A stretch of DNA of 64,000 bases from Candidatus Dependentiae bacterium (lineage in GTDB: Bacteria; Babelota; Babeliae; Babelales; Babelaceae), in the NCBI GenBank assembly GCA_013821315.1, contig JACDHA010000001.1, positions 51,466 to 115,465 of the forward strand, in the 5' to 3' direction. The translations under genes were made by a program, and so were the position numbers. The notes below the pieces were generated by a model. That model saw only the letters and a list, made by a program, of their open reading frames with translations, ran no database searches and was not told where the DNA came from. This document shows positions 7,992 to 17,047 of the stretch, piece after piece (the first letter of the stretch is position 1; every line of letters starts with the position of its first letter).

Positions 7992-8831
7992 ATGCAAAAC
8001 AAAATAAAGATCATGATGTTATCATTAATAAGTATAGTTCCTCAGTTAAACATGATAGCCATGAATGAGTCTCGTTCGAATGCTGATCGTAATAAATACC
8101 GCAATGAAATAGCTCTTAGGGTTGCAGCTTATAAGGGTGATAGAAAGAAAGTATTAGAGTTATTAAATGCTGGAGTTGATGTTAATGCAACTAATCCATC
8201 TAATCCACAAGGTAATACAGCGCTTGAGTATGCTGTGGAAAAGGGACATACAGATATCGTAAAAGACTTAACTGCTGCTCAAACTCGTGGTGCTAAGATC
8301 ATTAATGCCTCAGATAAAACAGGGCAAGATCTTTCTCCTATGATGAATAGCGATCTACAGTTTCTTAAGGAAAATGTTATTAAGGAGACTGCTGGTGACA
8401 GTGTTTATCCGTATAGAGAAAATCCTACAAAGGAACTTATAAGACAGCTTTTTGATGGTTGGAGTCCATCAATAGAATACATCAAAGATTTAATAGCTAA
8501 TGGAGCGAATGTTAATGCTCGTGATCGCAATAATTATACCGTGCTTCACCAGGCTGTCACGCGAAATCGTTTAGATATTGTAAAAGAGTTAATAGCTGCC
8601 GGAGCTGATATTAATAGCTATAGTGGCGACAGGACAGCACTTATGCACGCCGCTGCTGTTGGTCATGAAGAGATCGTAAAGGCATTGATAGCAGCTAGGG
8701 CTGATGTTAATGCTACTGCTCGTGGTGGTTACAATCAGGGTTTGAGAGCGAGTGATTTTGCCCAGAGTAATACATATCGCAAAATTGCAGACTCATTAAG
8801 AGCTGCTGAATCTCGTTCTAGACCTTATTAA
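7992..8831 (+). CDS. Exported ankyrin-repeat protein
   Basis: The protein has 279 residues. The ATG at 7992 follows AAAGG by six bases and is preferred to a TTG at 7986. A signal peptide ends at NMIA and is followed directly by Met. Two ankyrin blocks, at about 35-95 and 155-255, are separated by about 55 residues of non-repeat sequence. Repeats such as YTVLHQAVTRNRLDIVKELI and TALMHAAAVGHEEIVKALI are close to consensus. It lacks the shared C-terminal module. It sits between two fragments of an SGNH hydrolase. Confidence 0.85.
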   Translation: MQNKIKIMMLSLISIVPQLNMIAMNESRSNADRNKYRNEIALRVAAYKGDRKKVLELLNAGVDVNATNPSNPQGNTALEYAVEKGHTDIVKDLTAAQTRGAKIINASDKTGQDLSPMMNSDLQFLKENVIKETAGDSVYPYRENPTKELIRQLFDGWSPSIEYIKDLIANGANVNARDRNNYTVLHQAVTRNRLDIVKELIAAGADINSYSGDRTALMHAAAVGHEEIVKALIAARADVNATARGGYNQGLRASDFAQSNTYRKIADSLRAAESRSRPY

Positions 8832-8940
8832 TGCTCATGTCTATAATAATTTTAATGAAGGAGGATATTAGTGTCCTTTCTACCATTTTGTTGAACGTTA
8901 AAGTTTAGAAAAGGCAAGAGAAATTTGTCTTAATTCTGTA

Positions 8941-8987
8941 TACTAAAAAACAAGGGCCGTGCTAAGTAGGGCCCTTGTTTTTAGTAA
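8941..8987. terminator. Strong hairpin terminator
   Basis: TACTAAAAAACAAGGGCC pairs with GGGCCCTTGTTTTTAGTA around a 10-base loop. It lies 110 bases after the ANK gene ending at 8831. Confidence 0.75.
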
Positions 8988-9069
8988 AAGTTATTTGTAA
9001 GTTATCAATAGTGTTTTCTGAAGACCCATCTCTCAATTTGATTGTAGTACATACGTTCATATATCTATT

Positions 9070-9133
9070 TATTATCCTTTGTAATTATCAAATAAGACAG
9101 GCGCTAATAAAAAATCTAGAAAAAGTTGGCTAA
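9070..9133 (+). pseudogene. Second relic of an SGNH-hydrolase C-terminus
   Basis: One frame reads LCNYQIRQALIKNLEKVG then stop. This matches LCNYHIRQALVRIARS at the end of the fragment at 7334-7646. Nothing upstream in this frame looks coding. The stop overlaps the 3' end of the minus-strand ANK gene at 9130. Confidence 0.5.
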
Positions 9134-10101
9134 GTAAAGACATAGTTTGAAATAGCTTGGGCTATATCGAGCGGCACGGTAATAGTTTTTAATTGATCTT
9201 GAGCATTAATTACTATAAGTGGCTGTAAGGCAAGTAGCCGAGCTAAAGCAGTGCATGCTGCTTGATGATTTTGTGCTCGATAATCTAAAAGAAGGCTAAC
9301 AATATGATTTTTAATAGAAGCAGTATTTAAAGGCCATGTTTTTTGGATAAAATCTGAACTTTCTTCTAATTTAGAAAAATAATACTCATGTAGCTCTTTG
9401 TTTTTTTTTTCCATATCAAATGCAGGAGCGTTAGCTGCTGTTTGATAAGCACATTCACCCTTTTGGTTTTTAATGCAGGGGTTAACTTTGTATTTGAGTA
9501 AACAGTTAATTAAATGAATATTAAGCTGTTCAGCAGCATGGTGGAGGGGTGTATTGCCTGAGTAGTTTTGACTATCTGGGGAAACACCATGCTGCACTAA
9601 AAGCTCTGCTATTTTCTCAATTGATTTGCTGTAGTTGCCGGGGTTATGTTTTTGTGTTAACCAATGGAAGCTGAACTCTTTTGTAGTTTGCACTAGCGAG
9701 GGTAAAGCCGTAAGAAAAAGTTCAATTACTTGGCTATTAGCTGTTTCTAAAGCATCTTTAAAAATACTAGTAAGTGATGAATAGAGAATGCTTTGTTGAT
9801 CAGTATGTAATGCTGTATGAGTAAGCAAAAGTTTTAACATAGTATATTCTTTGTTAAGATAAGCCCAAGTAAGGGGAGTATGCATGCCCTGAAGAGTAAG
9901 TTGTGCGCCTTTACTTAATGCTTTTTGTACTTTGATTGTATCGTTAGTGTGTAATGCCTTCCAAAGTTGGTTACTATAATACTGTGTAGCTTTATTATTA
10001 AGGTATGTCTTAACCAAATTCATGCTTATACTAGCTAATGAGTAGCCTACTAACACTATAAAAATAACAAAGTAATAAGCTTTGGTAGAACCTTCATACA
10101 T
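9130..10101 (-). CDS. Membrane-anchored or exported ankyrin protein with F-box-like tail
   Basis: The protein has 323 residues. The N-terminus has one hydrophobic segment (YYFVIFIVLVGYSLASI, about 9-25) with no obvious cleavage site, so it may be an anchor. Ankyrin repeats lie at about 65-100 and 165-225 (NTPLHHAAEQLNIHLINCLL). The C-terminus is helical and ends TVPLDIAQAISNYVF, matching the P-x-(D/E)-I-x-x-x-I tails of four other ANK proteins here. The ATG has no clear ribosome binding site. It starts nine bases after the stop of the oxidoreductase, so it probably depends on translation of that gene. Confidence 0.82.
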   Translation of the reverse strand: MYEGSTKAYYFVIFIVLVGYSLASISMNLVKTYLNNKATQYYSNQLWKALHTNDTIKVQKALSKGAQLTLQGMHTPLTWAYLNKEYTMLKLLLTHTALHTDQQSILYSSLTSIFKDALETANSQVIELFLTALPSLVQTTKEFSFHWLTQKHNPGNYSKSIEKIAELLVQHGVSPDSQNYSGNTPLHHAAEQLNIHLINCLLKYKVNPCIKNQKGECAYQTAANAPAFDMEKKNKELHEYYFSKLEESSDFIQKTWPLNTASIKNHIVSLLLDYRAQNHQAACTALARLLALQPLIVINAQDQLKTITVPLDIAQAISNYVFT

Positions 10102-10110
10102 AATGAGACT

Positions 10111-11400
10111 TTATTTTAAATATTTATTTATAAAATTGCCTAAAGCAAACGATGCTTTTGTGCCTATGATATGCTGTACTCTATGATTTACACCAAAGCT
10201 TCGTGAGCTTGAAAAATACGCATCCATATCACTTTTGTTAGAGAGTATTTTTTCAGCACTATAGTTACCTAAAGCAGTTGCCCAGGAGAGCCCTGTTGCG
10301 CCACTTATATAATAAATATGTGAATACTGACTATCTGGTTCAGCTAACGGTAATAAATCTTTAGTTATACCAATAAGCCCGGGCCACATATACTCAAACT
10401 CAAGCTGCATATGAGGAAATACCTTGCTTATATAACGAGTAAGCTTATTATATATATGGGTTGCATGATGATTAGGATTTTTTGCATACGTTGATAGAAT
10501 GCTTCCTCCTCCTAACAGTAGGCGATTAGTATGCGCAACTCTAAAATAGTTAAATACTAACTCTGTATCAGTAATCATAAGATTTTTTTCAGGAAACAGA
10601 CTTTCTATTTGTCTATCAGAAAGTGGTTTTGAAACCATTAAAAAGGTTTGAGCATGATAGACGTCAAGCTCAAATTTATGAAGGTCCGGTAAAAAACGGT
10701 CAACAGCAACTATAATATGCTGTGCTTTTACCTGAGCATGAGGTGTAGTAATAGTGTGATCGTCTATACGTAAAGCGGGGGTGTTTTCATAAATTTGCAC
10801 TCCTAAATTGATTAAAACATCTTTAAAACCTTGGCAATATAAATAGGCTATAATGCCAAACGTTGAGCTATCACGTACAGCATTTGTGTAATATGAGCTA
10901 TTTATTATGCTAGACAGCTGTGGCTTTGTATACAAGCGACTTGGATAGTTAAGTTTAAGTCGTGCTTCATGTTCACGCGCCACCTCTTTAGCACTATGCT
11001 TACTTGTCGAAATAAAGAGCGTATCTTGTTTTTGATAATCACACTCAATACCGTATTTTTGTATATATTGTTCTAGTAAATTGCATCCAGATAAAGAAAA
11101 GTTCCATAACTTTTGAGCGCCCTCTATGCCCCAACGGCTAGTAAAGTTGTCTGCTTCTAATTCTGAATCAGGGCTAACAAAACCTGAACTTTTGCCACTT
11201 GCGCCAGCACCACAAAAATCTTTTTCAAGTAAGGCAACTGAAAGGCCTTTTGCGCGAAAACTATGAGCAGCTGCAAGTCCCGCAGCACCACCACCTATAA
11301 CAGCGACATCAATTTGTATGTCGTTAGTAAGCTCTTTTTTAGAAGGATTTTTGAGAGTATACCAATATACTTTATCTTTAGGTAATATAGTTTTGCCCAT
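10111..11400 (-). CDS. FAD-dependent amino-acid-oxidase-type oxidoreductase (DAO family)
   Basis: The protein has 429 residues. The FAD-binding motif VAVIGGGAAGLAAAHSFRAK is at about 32-51, with the second-strand acid in ALLEKD. The segment GAGASGKSSGFVSPDSE resembles the GASGRNGG region of PuuB/glycine-oxidase-like enzymes. A late glycine-rich SGATGLSWA near 390 closes the FAD site. It would oxidise an amine or amino acid; the substrate is unknown. No signal peptide. AAAGAGATATT precedes the ATG. The reverse strand has a TATACT near 11425. The ANK gene at 9130-10101 follows in the same transcript. Confidence 0.85.
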   Translation of the reverse strand: MGKTILPKDKVYWYTLKNPSKKELTNDIQIDVAVIGGGAAGLAAAHSFRAKGLSVALLEKDFCGAGASGKSSGFVSPDSELEADNFTSRWGIEGAQKLWNFSLSGCNLLEQYIQKYGIECDYQKQDTLFISTSKHSAKEVAREHEARLKLNYPSRLYTKPQLSSIINSSYYTNAVRDSSTFGIIAYLYCQGFKDVLINLGVQIYENTPALRIDDHTITTPHAQVKAQHIIVAVDRFLPDLHKFELDVYHAQTFLMVSKPLSDRQIESLFPEKNLMITDTELVFNYFRVAHTNRLLLGGGSILSTYAKNPNHHATHIYNKLTRYISKVFPHMQLEFEYMWPGLIGITKDLLPLAEPDSQYSHIYYISGATGLSWATALGNYSAEKILSNKSDMDAYFSSSRSFGVNHRVQHIIGTKASFALGNFINKYLK

Positions 11401-11515
11401 AATATCTCTTTTATATACAAGTTCAGTATAATGCCTTAGCTAATGTGAGATTAATTAAAATTAGACCTCAAAGTAAAGAGATATGTGCTTAAATAAGTGA
11501 ACTTAACTAAAAAAT

Positions 11516-11524
11516 TGGTATACT
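11516..11524 (+). promoter_or_regulatory. Extended -10 promoter (TGGTATACT)
   Basis: TGG-TATACT lies 63 bases before the ATG at 11587. The -35 (GTGAAC, 16 bases away) is weak, as expected for an extended -10 promoter. Confidence 0.5.
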
Positions 11525-11586
11525 AAAACTTAAGCTGATTTTAAAAATTATCAACAAAAAATTATTAACAATCGTAGGACGATACT

Positions 11587-12378
11587 ATGAATAAAAAAGA
11601 ATTAATGTCATCTAAGCCCCGTTTTTCTAACTATGGTATTGATGCACCGCTTGTTATAGTAGGTTTTGCCCTAAGTGGGATAGCTCTTTTAGCTTTCGCT
11701 TTAGGACTTTATTATACTACGTGCAATTCTTGGATGCACTGTAGCATTTCTTTGTTAGTGCTATTGGCTTCTCTCTATTGTTTAGGTGTAGCTGCTTATA
11801 TGATATTTAGTAGTCTTTTTGGTAAATATATTCAAAGCCATAAAATGCTTGATAAAATTACTTGGCGAGGTAATGAGCGAGTACTTGATGTTGGTTGTGG
11901 GCGCGGTTTGTTACTTATAGGTGCAGCGCATCGTCTTACTACAGGAAAAGCAGTAGGTATTGATACCTGGCGCTATAGAGATCTTTCAGGCAATACTAAA
12001 AAAGCTGTTCTTGCTAACGCACAAAAAGAAGGTGTAGAACATAAGGTTTCTGTTTTTGATGCTGACGCTACAGCTTTGCCTTTTGAAAGTGGTAGCTTTG
12101 ATGTTGTTTTGTCTAGTTTTGTTTTGCATGCTATATCTAACCGCAAAAGCAGAGAAAAAGCTTTACAAGAGATGGCTCGAGTTCTTAAACCCCATGGTAC
12201 TATTGTTATTCAAGATTTTCAGTTTACTGATCAGTATGTAGCTGCTTATGAGAAGTTAGGTTTTAGTGTACAGCGTTCAAAAGTACAGTGGTTTGTATTT
12301 CCACCAGCACGTATAATAACTGTACATAATCAACCAGCCCTTACCCATGAGTCAGTAAACTATACTTTAGTTTCATAG
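11587..12378 (+). CDS. Membrane-anchored class I SAM-dependent methyltransferase
   Basis: The protein has 263 residues. Two membrane segments (about 20-43 and 52-78) come first, then a Rossmann methyltransferase domain. Motif I is VLDVGCGRG (about 98-106), the acidic strand-2 residue is in AVGIDTW, motif II is DADATALPFESGSFDVVL and a late motif is EMARVLKPHGTIVIQDF. The substrate is unknown. AGGACGATACT precedes the ATG. Confidence 0.85.
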   Translation: MNKKELMSSKPRFSNYGIDAPLVIVGFALSGIALLAFALGLYYTTCNSWMHCSISLLVLLASLYCLGVAAYMIFSSLFGKYIQSHKMLDKITWRGNERVLDVGCGRGLLLIGAAHRLTTGKAVGIDTWRYRDLSGNTKKAVLANAQKEGVEHKVSVFDADATALPFESGSFDVVLSSFVLHAISNRKSREKALQEMARVLKPHGTIVIQDFQFTDQYVAAYEKLGFSVQRSKVQWFVFPPARIITVHNQPALTHESVNYTLVS

Positions 12379-12475
12379 CTCTATTACTTTAAGAAATTCT
12401 TGCACTACTAGTGTATTTTAAAATATAATTATAATTGATAATAAAAAATATTTTAAAAAAAATAAAGGAATTTTC

Positions 12476-13237
12476 ATGAAGCAAAAAAGATTAATAGTTT
12501 ACCTGATTGTAGGTTTTGCAACTTTACTCAACGCAGTATTTACTTTTGCTGCTCTAGCACCAGCACTAGCTTTGTCCAAGGTTCAGTATGGTGGTGCATC
12601 AGTTCTTCCTTATACACGCTGGAAGCCAAAAAACCAAGGTGGCAAAGCGTACCTTCTACTTTTACGAGAAGCATCGGGTACGGATAAAGGCACCTATGAT
12701 GCTTTGGGTGGTAGAAGAGATCCAAAGGAAGAACCAAAGGACACTGCTTCAAGAGAATTATCTGAGGAAGCAATGGGACTCCTAGGTAATCCAGGGACGT
12801 TATTAACCTATATAGATAGTCTTGGAAAAAATACTCGCAATGTGGTAGTTAATGATAATAAGCATACGGTAATCTACATTACGAAATTCTCTCCTCAAAG
12901 TTTAGGAAACCTTGTAAGTAATTTTTATAGTAAACGTCAGCAGTTATTAACTAATCCTCAAGCTAATCGTAAATTTCTCGAAAAAGATTCCATTGCTTGG
13001 GTGAGTTGGCAAAACTTAGAGCAAGCTATAGGACAAGCTCCGCGTAATGCTAACGGACAACTTATCACTCCAATTAAAGTATGGGCAAACGTAGTAGATG
13101 CTGCTGGAAAAAAGAATGCAGCACAAATTGATTTGCGACCAGTCTTTGTAAGTAGCTTGCAATCATTTTTTAAAAATGCACAGCCCCCTATTTTAAGACA
13201 GGGACATAATCCTAAAGTGAAATTTTATACTTACTAA
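12476..13237 (+). CDS. Exported Nudix-box hydrolase
   Basis: The protein has 253 residues. A long hydrophobic signal or anchor (RLIVYLIVGFATLLNAVFTF) is followed by an Ala-rich AALAPALA cleavage-like site. The Nudix box at about 77-100 reads GRRDPKEEPKDTASRELSEE then AMG, which fits GX5EX7REUXEE but has one extra residue before the final Gly. Nudix enzymes hydrolyse nucleoside diphosphate derivatives and normally work in the cytoplasm. An exported one is odd and may act on envelope or host molecules. AAAGGAATTTTC precedes the ATG. Confidence 0.8.
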   Translation: MKQKRLIVYLIVGFATLLNAVFTFAALAPALALSKVQYGGASVLPYTRWKPKNQGGKAYLLLLREASGTDKGTYDALGGRRDPKEEPKDTASRELSEEAMGLLGNPGTLLTYIDSLGKNTRNVVVNDNKHTVIYITKFSPQSLGNLVSNFYSKRQQLLTNPQANRKFLEKDSIAWVSWQNLEQAIGQAPRNANGQLITPIKVWANVVDAAGKKNAAQIDLRPVFVSSLQSFFKNAQPPILRQGHNPKVKFYTY

Positions 13238-13251
13238 ATTGGTTTTTAACT

Positions 13252-13297
13252 AACAACAAGAAGGCCTTACTATTTAAGTAAGGCCTTCTTGTTGTTC
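13252..13297. terminator. Bidirectional terminator overlapping the end of murD
   Basis: AACAACAAGAAGGCCTTAC pairs perfectly with its complement ending at 13296 around a 7-base loop. The right arm contains the last codons of murD, whose stop lies in the loop (13274-13276). It closes both convergent genes. Confidence 0.75.
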
Positions 13298-14644
13298 TAA
13301 AGCTTTTACTAATTGCTCAAAACAAGCACCACGCTCTTGGTAATTTTTAAAAAGATCAAAACTTGCTCCAGCCGGTGAAAGAAGCACAATGTCTTTTGGT
13401 TGAGCTTGAGTAGCACAAGCTTTAAATGCTGTCTCCAGGCTTAAGTGCTGTTCTGCCGGAATGCCAACTTCAAAGCAGTAAGAATACAGTAGTTCTGATT
13501 CAGCACCAAAGCAGACGATTTTTTTTACTTTATTTTTAAGTAGTTGAATAAGTGGTTTGCGATCAACTCCTTTACTAACACCACCAAGCAACAAGTAAAG
13601 AGGCTCAGACTGTAGATGATCCACAGCTGCTAAGGTAGCCTGCGCGATGGTAGACTTAGAATCGTTATAATAGCTTACGCCATTGATAGTTGCGACAAGG
13701 GCTAGTCTATGAGCTGGTAAATCAATGTCTGGCAAGCTTGTTAATTTTTCAAGTGGCAATCCAAGTTGATCACATACTGCTATAAGTATAACCCAATTAG
13801 CCTTATAGGATATGCTTGGCAGCAGTGCACTATCAAAAATAGTTTTAGCACCTAAAGTAGAAGTGTATTTAACGATACTAGTGTTATCAAAATAATAGAG
13901 TATGTCGTTAGCTTTTAATACTAATTTATCACTTGAAGATGGCGCTGTAGTGCTAAAGTAGACAAGCGGCTTTTCTGTAAGCTTTGGGATATTTAAAAAA
14001 TAGGCTCCCAGTTCTAATGGTACAATAGTATGCTGAGCTTGGGTTTGCTGTGCTAAGATTTTATATTTAGCATCAAAATATTCTTTTACAGTACCATGGC
14101 GATCTAGGTGATTTGGATAAAAATTAGTCCAGACAGCAACTGTTGGCGCAAATGTTTTACATAACTCAAGCTGAAAGCTTGACAGCTCAAGCAAGCCAAC
14201 ATCTGCCTGCTGTTGTTGCCCAAGTAAATCGAGCATACCAAGGCCTATATTACCCCCTGTGGCAACTTGTTTGCTATAATGTTCTAATATTTTAGAGAGT
14301 AAGTGCACAACAGATGTTTTACCTACAGTGCCTGTAACAGCAATAAGTGGTTTATGCCATGCTTGGGAAAATAAATCAAGTTCAGACTGCCATTTATGGC
14401 TATACTGATTATATTTTCTTAAATCTATACCAGGACTCGGTATAATTTCGTTGTTAGAGTCTAAAAACTCGTTAAGCTCAGATTCAGGCCTATACATACA
14501 CGAATGTTTATTTAAAAACGCCTGTTCCTCTTCAGTTGGTAGCCGCTTATCTAAAACTTGAAGTTCTACAGTGTCACTCGCAAGATAGCTTATTACTGAT
14601 TTTCCCACAACGCCTAAACCCCAGACTCCAATTTTTCTTTTCAT
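13274..14644 (-). CDS. murD: UDP-N-acetylmuramoyl-L-alanine--D-glutamate ligase
   Basis: MurD adds D-Glu to UDP-MurNAc-L-Ala in the cytoplasm, an early step in peptidoglycan synthesis. The protein has 456 residues, the normal length. The N-terminal Rossmann segment GVWGLGVVGKS binds UDP, AVTGTVGKTSVVHLL (about 102-116) is the ATP P-loop, NFYPNHLDRHGT is the conserved central motif and VSYYNDSKST marks domain 3. The start overlaps the stop of the upstream ANK gene by four bases (ATGA), with AGAGGAACT as ribosome binding site inside that gene. Its end lies inside a terminator hairpin. Confidence 0.95.
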   Translation of the reverse strand: MKRKIGVWGLGVVGKSVISYLASDTVELQVLDKRLPTEEEQAFLNKHSCMYRPESELNEFLDSNNEIIPSPGIDLRKYNQYSHKWQSELDLFSQAWHKPLIAVTGTVGKTSVVHLLSKILEHYSKQVATGGNIGLGMLDLLGQQQQADVGLLELSSFQLELCKTFAPTVAVWTNFYPNHLDRHGTVKEYFDAKYKILAQQTQAQHTIVPLELGAYFLNIPKLTEKPLVYFSTTAPSSSDKLVLKANDILYYFDNTSIVKYTSTLGAKTIFDSALLPSISYKANWVILIAVCDQLGLPLEKLTSLPDIDLPAHRLALVATINGVSYYNDSKSTIAQATLAAVDHLQSEPLYLLLGGVSKGVDRKPLIQLLKNKVKKIVCFGAESELLYSYCFEVGIPAEQHLSLETAFKACATQAQPKDIVLLSPAGASFDLFKNYQERGACFEQLVKALEQQEGLT

Positions 14645-15765
14645 AGTTCCTCTGCGTCTATTGTGCTTGTATTTAAAGAGTTTACAAGCTCTTGTAAAAG
14701 TTCAAAGTGGTTAGTACTTGTTGTAACTGCAAGTTCAATAGGAGTAAGATTAGAGGTGTTTTCCTTACTTAAATGTTCCCTGCTTTCTTGCATACTCAAA
14801 AGAAGCTGTAGTGTGTTTTTACTTTTATGTTTACATGCTAAATGAAGAAGGGTATTTTTTTGCCTGTCCTTGCTTTTTAAGCTACAACCATGTTTAAGCA
14901 GTTGTATTACTGTAGTAACGTCATCAATGCCTATTGCATCAAATAATTCCTGAGTTTTGCGAGCAAAGTAGAGTTTTACTCGGCTGTTAGCATAAGCACC
15001 TTTGTTAAGTAAATGCACAATCTTACGAGCATCATCTTGTATTACAGCTGTCAATAAATGGCACTGGTTTTGTTGTGCATACTTGTACGTAGGATGACAA
15101 TTTATTTTTTCGTTTGCAGGAGCATTATAGGCAATTAATATTTCGGTTGCTTTGGCTTTATAATGGAACACAGCGCTGTGTAAAGCGGTTAGTCTACAGG
15201 GAGTGTACGCTTTAATATGAGCTCCATACAGTAAAAGAAATTCAAGTGCCCTTACATGGTTATGACGTGCTGCAAGATGAAGGGGTGTAAATCTAGATTT
15301 ATTACGAGCATTAACCTCTGCGCCATTATTAAGTAGAATTTCTAGTGCTTTTGTATGACCTTGACTAGCTGCTAAATGGAGAGGAGTTGCGTCAATACAA
15401 TTGCGAGCATTAACATTTGCCTTGTAATCGATAAGTTTTTGTAATGTTCTCAAGGCGCCAGAATATGCAGCTGTATGGAGTGCTGTTTGTCTACTATTAT
15501 TCTCAAGTTCTATTTCTGCCCCCTGATGGATAAGCAATTCGACTACTTCTGATTGATCATGAGCTGCCGCTTGATGTAACGGACTTATTCCACAATACCC
15601 TTGGGTGTTTACACAGGCCCCTTGATGCTCAATAAGATCTTTAATAAAAGTTGTATTATCCGTTTGAGCTGCATCAATAAGCTGCTGATTTGTACTAGGT
15701 GTACTAATAGAAGCAAAACCATATGCACTCATTGAGATTAAAAAAAGAATAATGGGTAATTTCAT
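14641..15765 (-). CDS. Exported ankyrin-repeat protein, translationally coupled to murD
   Basis: The protein has 374 residues from the ATG at 15765. The frame is open further up to a TTG at 15828, but the later start begins a clean signal peptide (MKLPIILFLISMSAYGFA). At least six near-consensus ankyrin repeats run from about 30 to 220 (TPLHLAASQGHTKALEILL; TPLHLAARHNHVRALEFLL). The C-terminal part (about 270-350) has TQELFDAIGIDDVTTVIQLL then KNTLLHLACKHKS, a module also found in the ANK proteins at 17737 and 26497. Its stop overlaps the murD start. Confidence 0.87.
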   Translation of the reverse strand: MKLPIILFLISMSAYGFASISTPSTNQQLIDAAQTDNTTFIKDLIEHQGACVNTQGYCGISPLHQAAAHDQSEVVELLIHQGAEIELENNSRQTALHTAAYSGALRTLQKLIDYKANVNARNCIDATPLHLAASQGHTKALEILLNNGAEVNARNKSRFTPLHLAARHNHVRALEFLLLYGAHIKAYTPCRLTALHSAVFHYKAKATEILIAYNAPANEKINCHPTYKYAQQNQCHLLTAVIQDDARKIVHLLNKGAYANSRVKLYFARKTQELFDAIGIDDVTTVIQLLKHGCSLKSKDRQKNTLLHLACKHKSKNTLQLLLSMQESREHLSKENTSNLTPIELAVTTSTNHFELLQELVNSLNTSTIDAEEL

Positions 15766-15995
15766 AAAGATGCCTATAATTATAGTAATGGTTTTTATCA
15801 AGAGTAGCAGGTCTTTTTTAAAGCTCAAAATTAAATGTATAACTTTATATATTTAATTGTTATCGCAAATGCCTTTTTCTTGGGTAAAAATAGTAATTCT
15901 TGCATTTTGATAGTAAAAAGTATTATTCTAAAAGAAATAAATAGGACAAAAGAACTGAGCTCAAGATGAACTATTTCTTACTTACAGGGGTTTTT

Positions 15996-16505
15996 ATGAG
16001 TATACTAGACACACAGGCAGTGCCGCTCTTTAAGCTGCTAAGTACGGCGTTTGCGCATGAACAGCCTATTCCTAGAGAGTATACCTGTGAAGGTCGTAAT
16101 GTTATACCGACCCTTTATTGGCAAGGAGTTCCTAAAGGTTCACGCAGTCTTGTGTTAATTTGTTTGGATCCTGACGCGTCAAAATCTGAGCCTTGGGTGC
16201 ATTGGATAGTGTATAATATTCCGGTGAATCGTAAAAATATAGGTCCTATTTTAGATAGAAAAAAAGAAGTAAGTGATGGTACACTTCAAGGACGTAATAG
16301 TTCCAAAAAAATAGGATGGGACGGCCCTTGTCCACCAATGGGTGATGCGCACAGATACTTTTTTAGACTGTATGCACTTGATAGTATGCTTGATTTAAAG
16401 CCTGGAGCAACCAAAGAAGAGCTTCTTGATGCTATTAAAGAGCATATACTAGCTGAAACTGAGCTTGTAGGCCTTTATCAGAGTTCGAAAACTCCTAAAT
16501 CTTAA
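15996..16505 (+). CDS. PEBP / YbhB-YbcL family protein
   Basis: The protein has 169 residues from the ATG at 15996, which follows AGGGG and matches the usual family length; an earlier ATG at 15966 is open but less likely. The PEBP ligand-pocket motif DPDASKSEPWVHWIVYNIP is present, and GPCPPMGDAHRYFFRLYALD is the second conserved block. These phosphatidylethanolamine-binding-protein relatives have no settled function in bacteria. No clear signal peptide with this start. Confidence 0.88.
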   Translation: MSILDTQAVPLFKLLSTAFAHEQPIPREYTCEGRNVIPTLYWQGVPKGSRSLVLICLDPDASKSEPWVHWIVYNIPVNRKNIGPILDRKKEVSDGTLQGRNSSKKIGWDGPCPPMGDAHRYFFRLYALDSMLDLKPGATKEELLDAIKEHILAETELVGLYQSSKTPKS

Positions 16506-16530
16506 GAAATATCCCATCGGTGCTTTTAAG

Positions 16531-17031
16531 TTATACTTTAAGCGCAGTTTTACTACCTTTACCTAGTGCCCATTTGCTTAATGCAACGGTGAAGGCTATT
16601 CCTATTGTGATAAGCACTAAGCTTAAAAAAATCTCCATAAGACTATCAATACCACCTTGTTGAGCTTTAATTTTATGGAAAAATTTGCCAATTTGTGACT
16701 CTTGTCCTTGCAGAAAATTAATTGTTTCACCAATTAGTAAACTATATAAAATAAAACTTAAAGGTATAACTCTTTTTTGCAATTGACTTAAGGCTTCCTC
16801 ATGATATTTAGAATAAAAATAACCTATGATAAATCCAGATACCAAAAGATTACTTATAAACAATACAAGAAAAATAATAGTCTGCCAACCATTTGGTTCT
16901 TGAGTTGTATACATAGTTTTAAGCCACTGCAGCGCTAAAGCAGGAAGCATAAATAAAGCACCAAAAGTCAGGGAGACTAGTAAAAAAAACAGTCCTAATA
17001 CAAGAGGGTTTTTAGAAAGTCGATCAAGCAT
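16531..17031 (-). CDS. Four-helix membrane protein, copy B of a tandem pair
   Basis: The protein has 166 residues and about four membrane helices. Its start (MLDRLSKNPLVLGLFFLL) and overall plan match the neighbour at 17048 (MLIRIFKNPVLLGLLAAL), including a shared VSGFI(I/L)GYxYxK loop near the middle. AAAGGATTATT precedes the ATG. There are 16 bases between the two genes, so they form an operon. Function unknown. Confidence 0.75.
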   Translation of the reverse strand: MLDRLSKNPLVLGLFFLLVSLTFGALFMLPALALQWLKTMYTTQEPNGWQTIIFLVLFISNLLVSGFIIGYFYSKYHEEALSQLQKRVIPLSFILYSLLIGETINFLQGQESQIGKFFHKIKAQQGGIDSLMEIFLSLVLITIGIAFTVALSKWALGKGSKTALKV

Positions 17032-17047
17032 AATAATCCTTTAGCTA

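Noticed and set aside
12540..12785. Frames on both strands over the Nudix gene.
   Set aside because: Both are shadows of the Nudix reading frame, whose Nudix box fixes the true frame.
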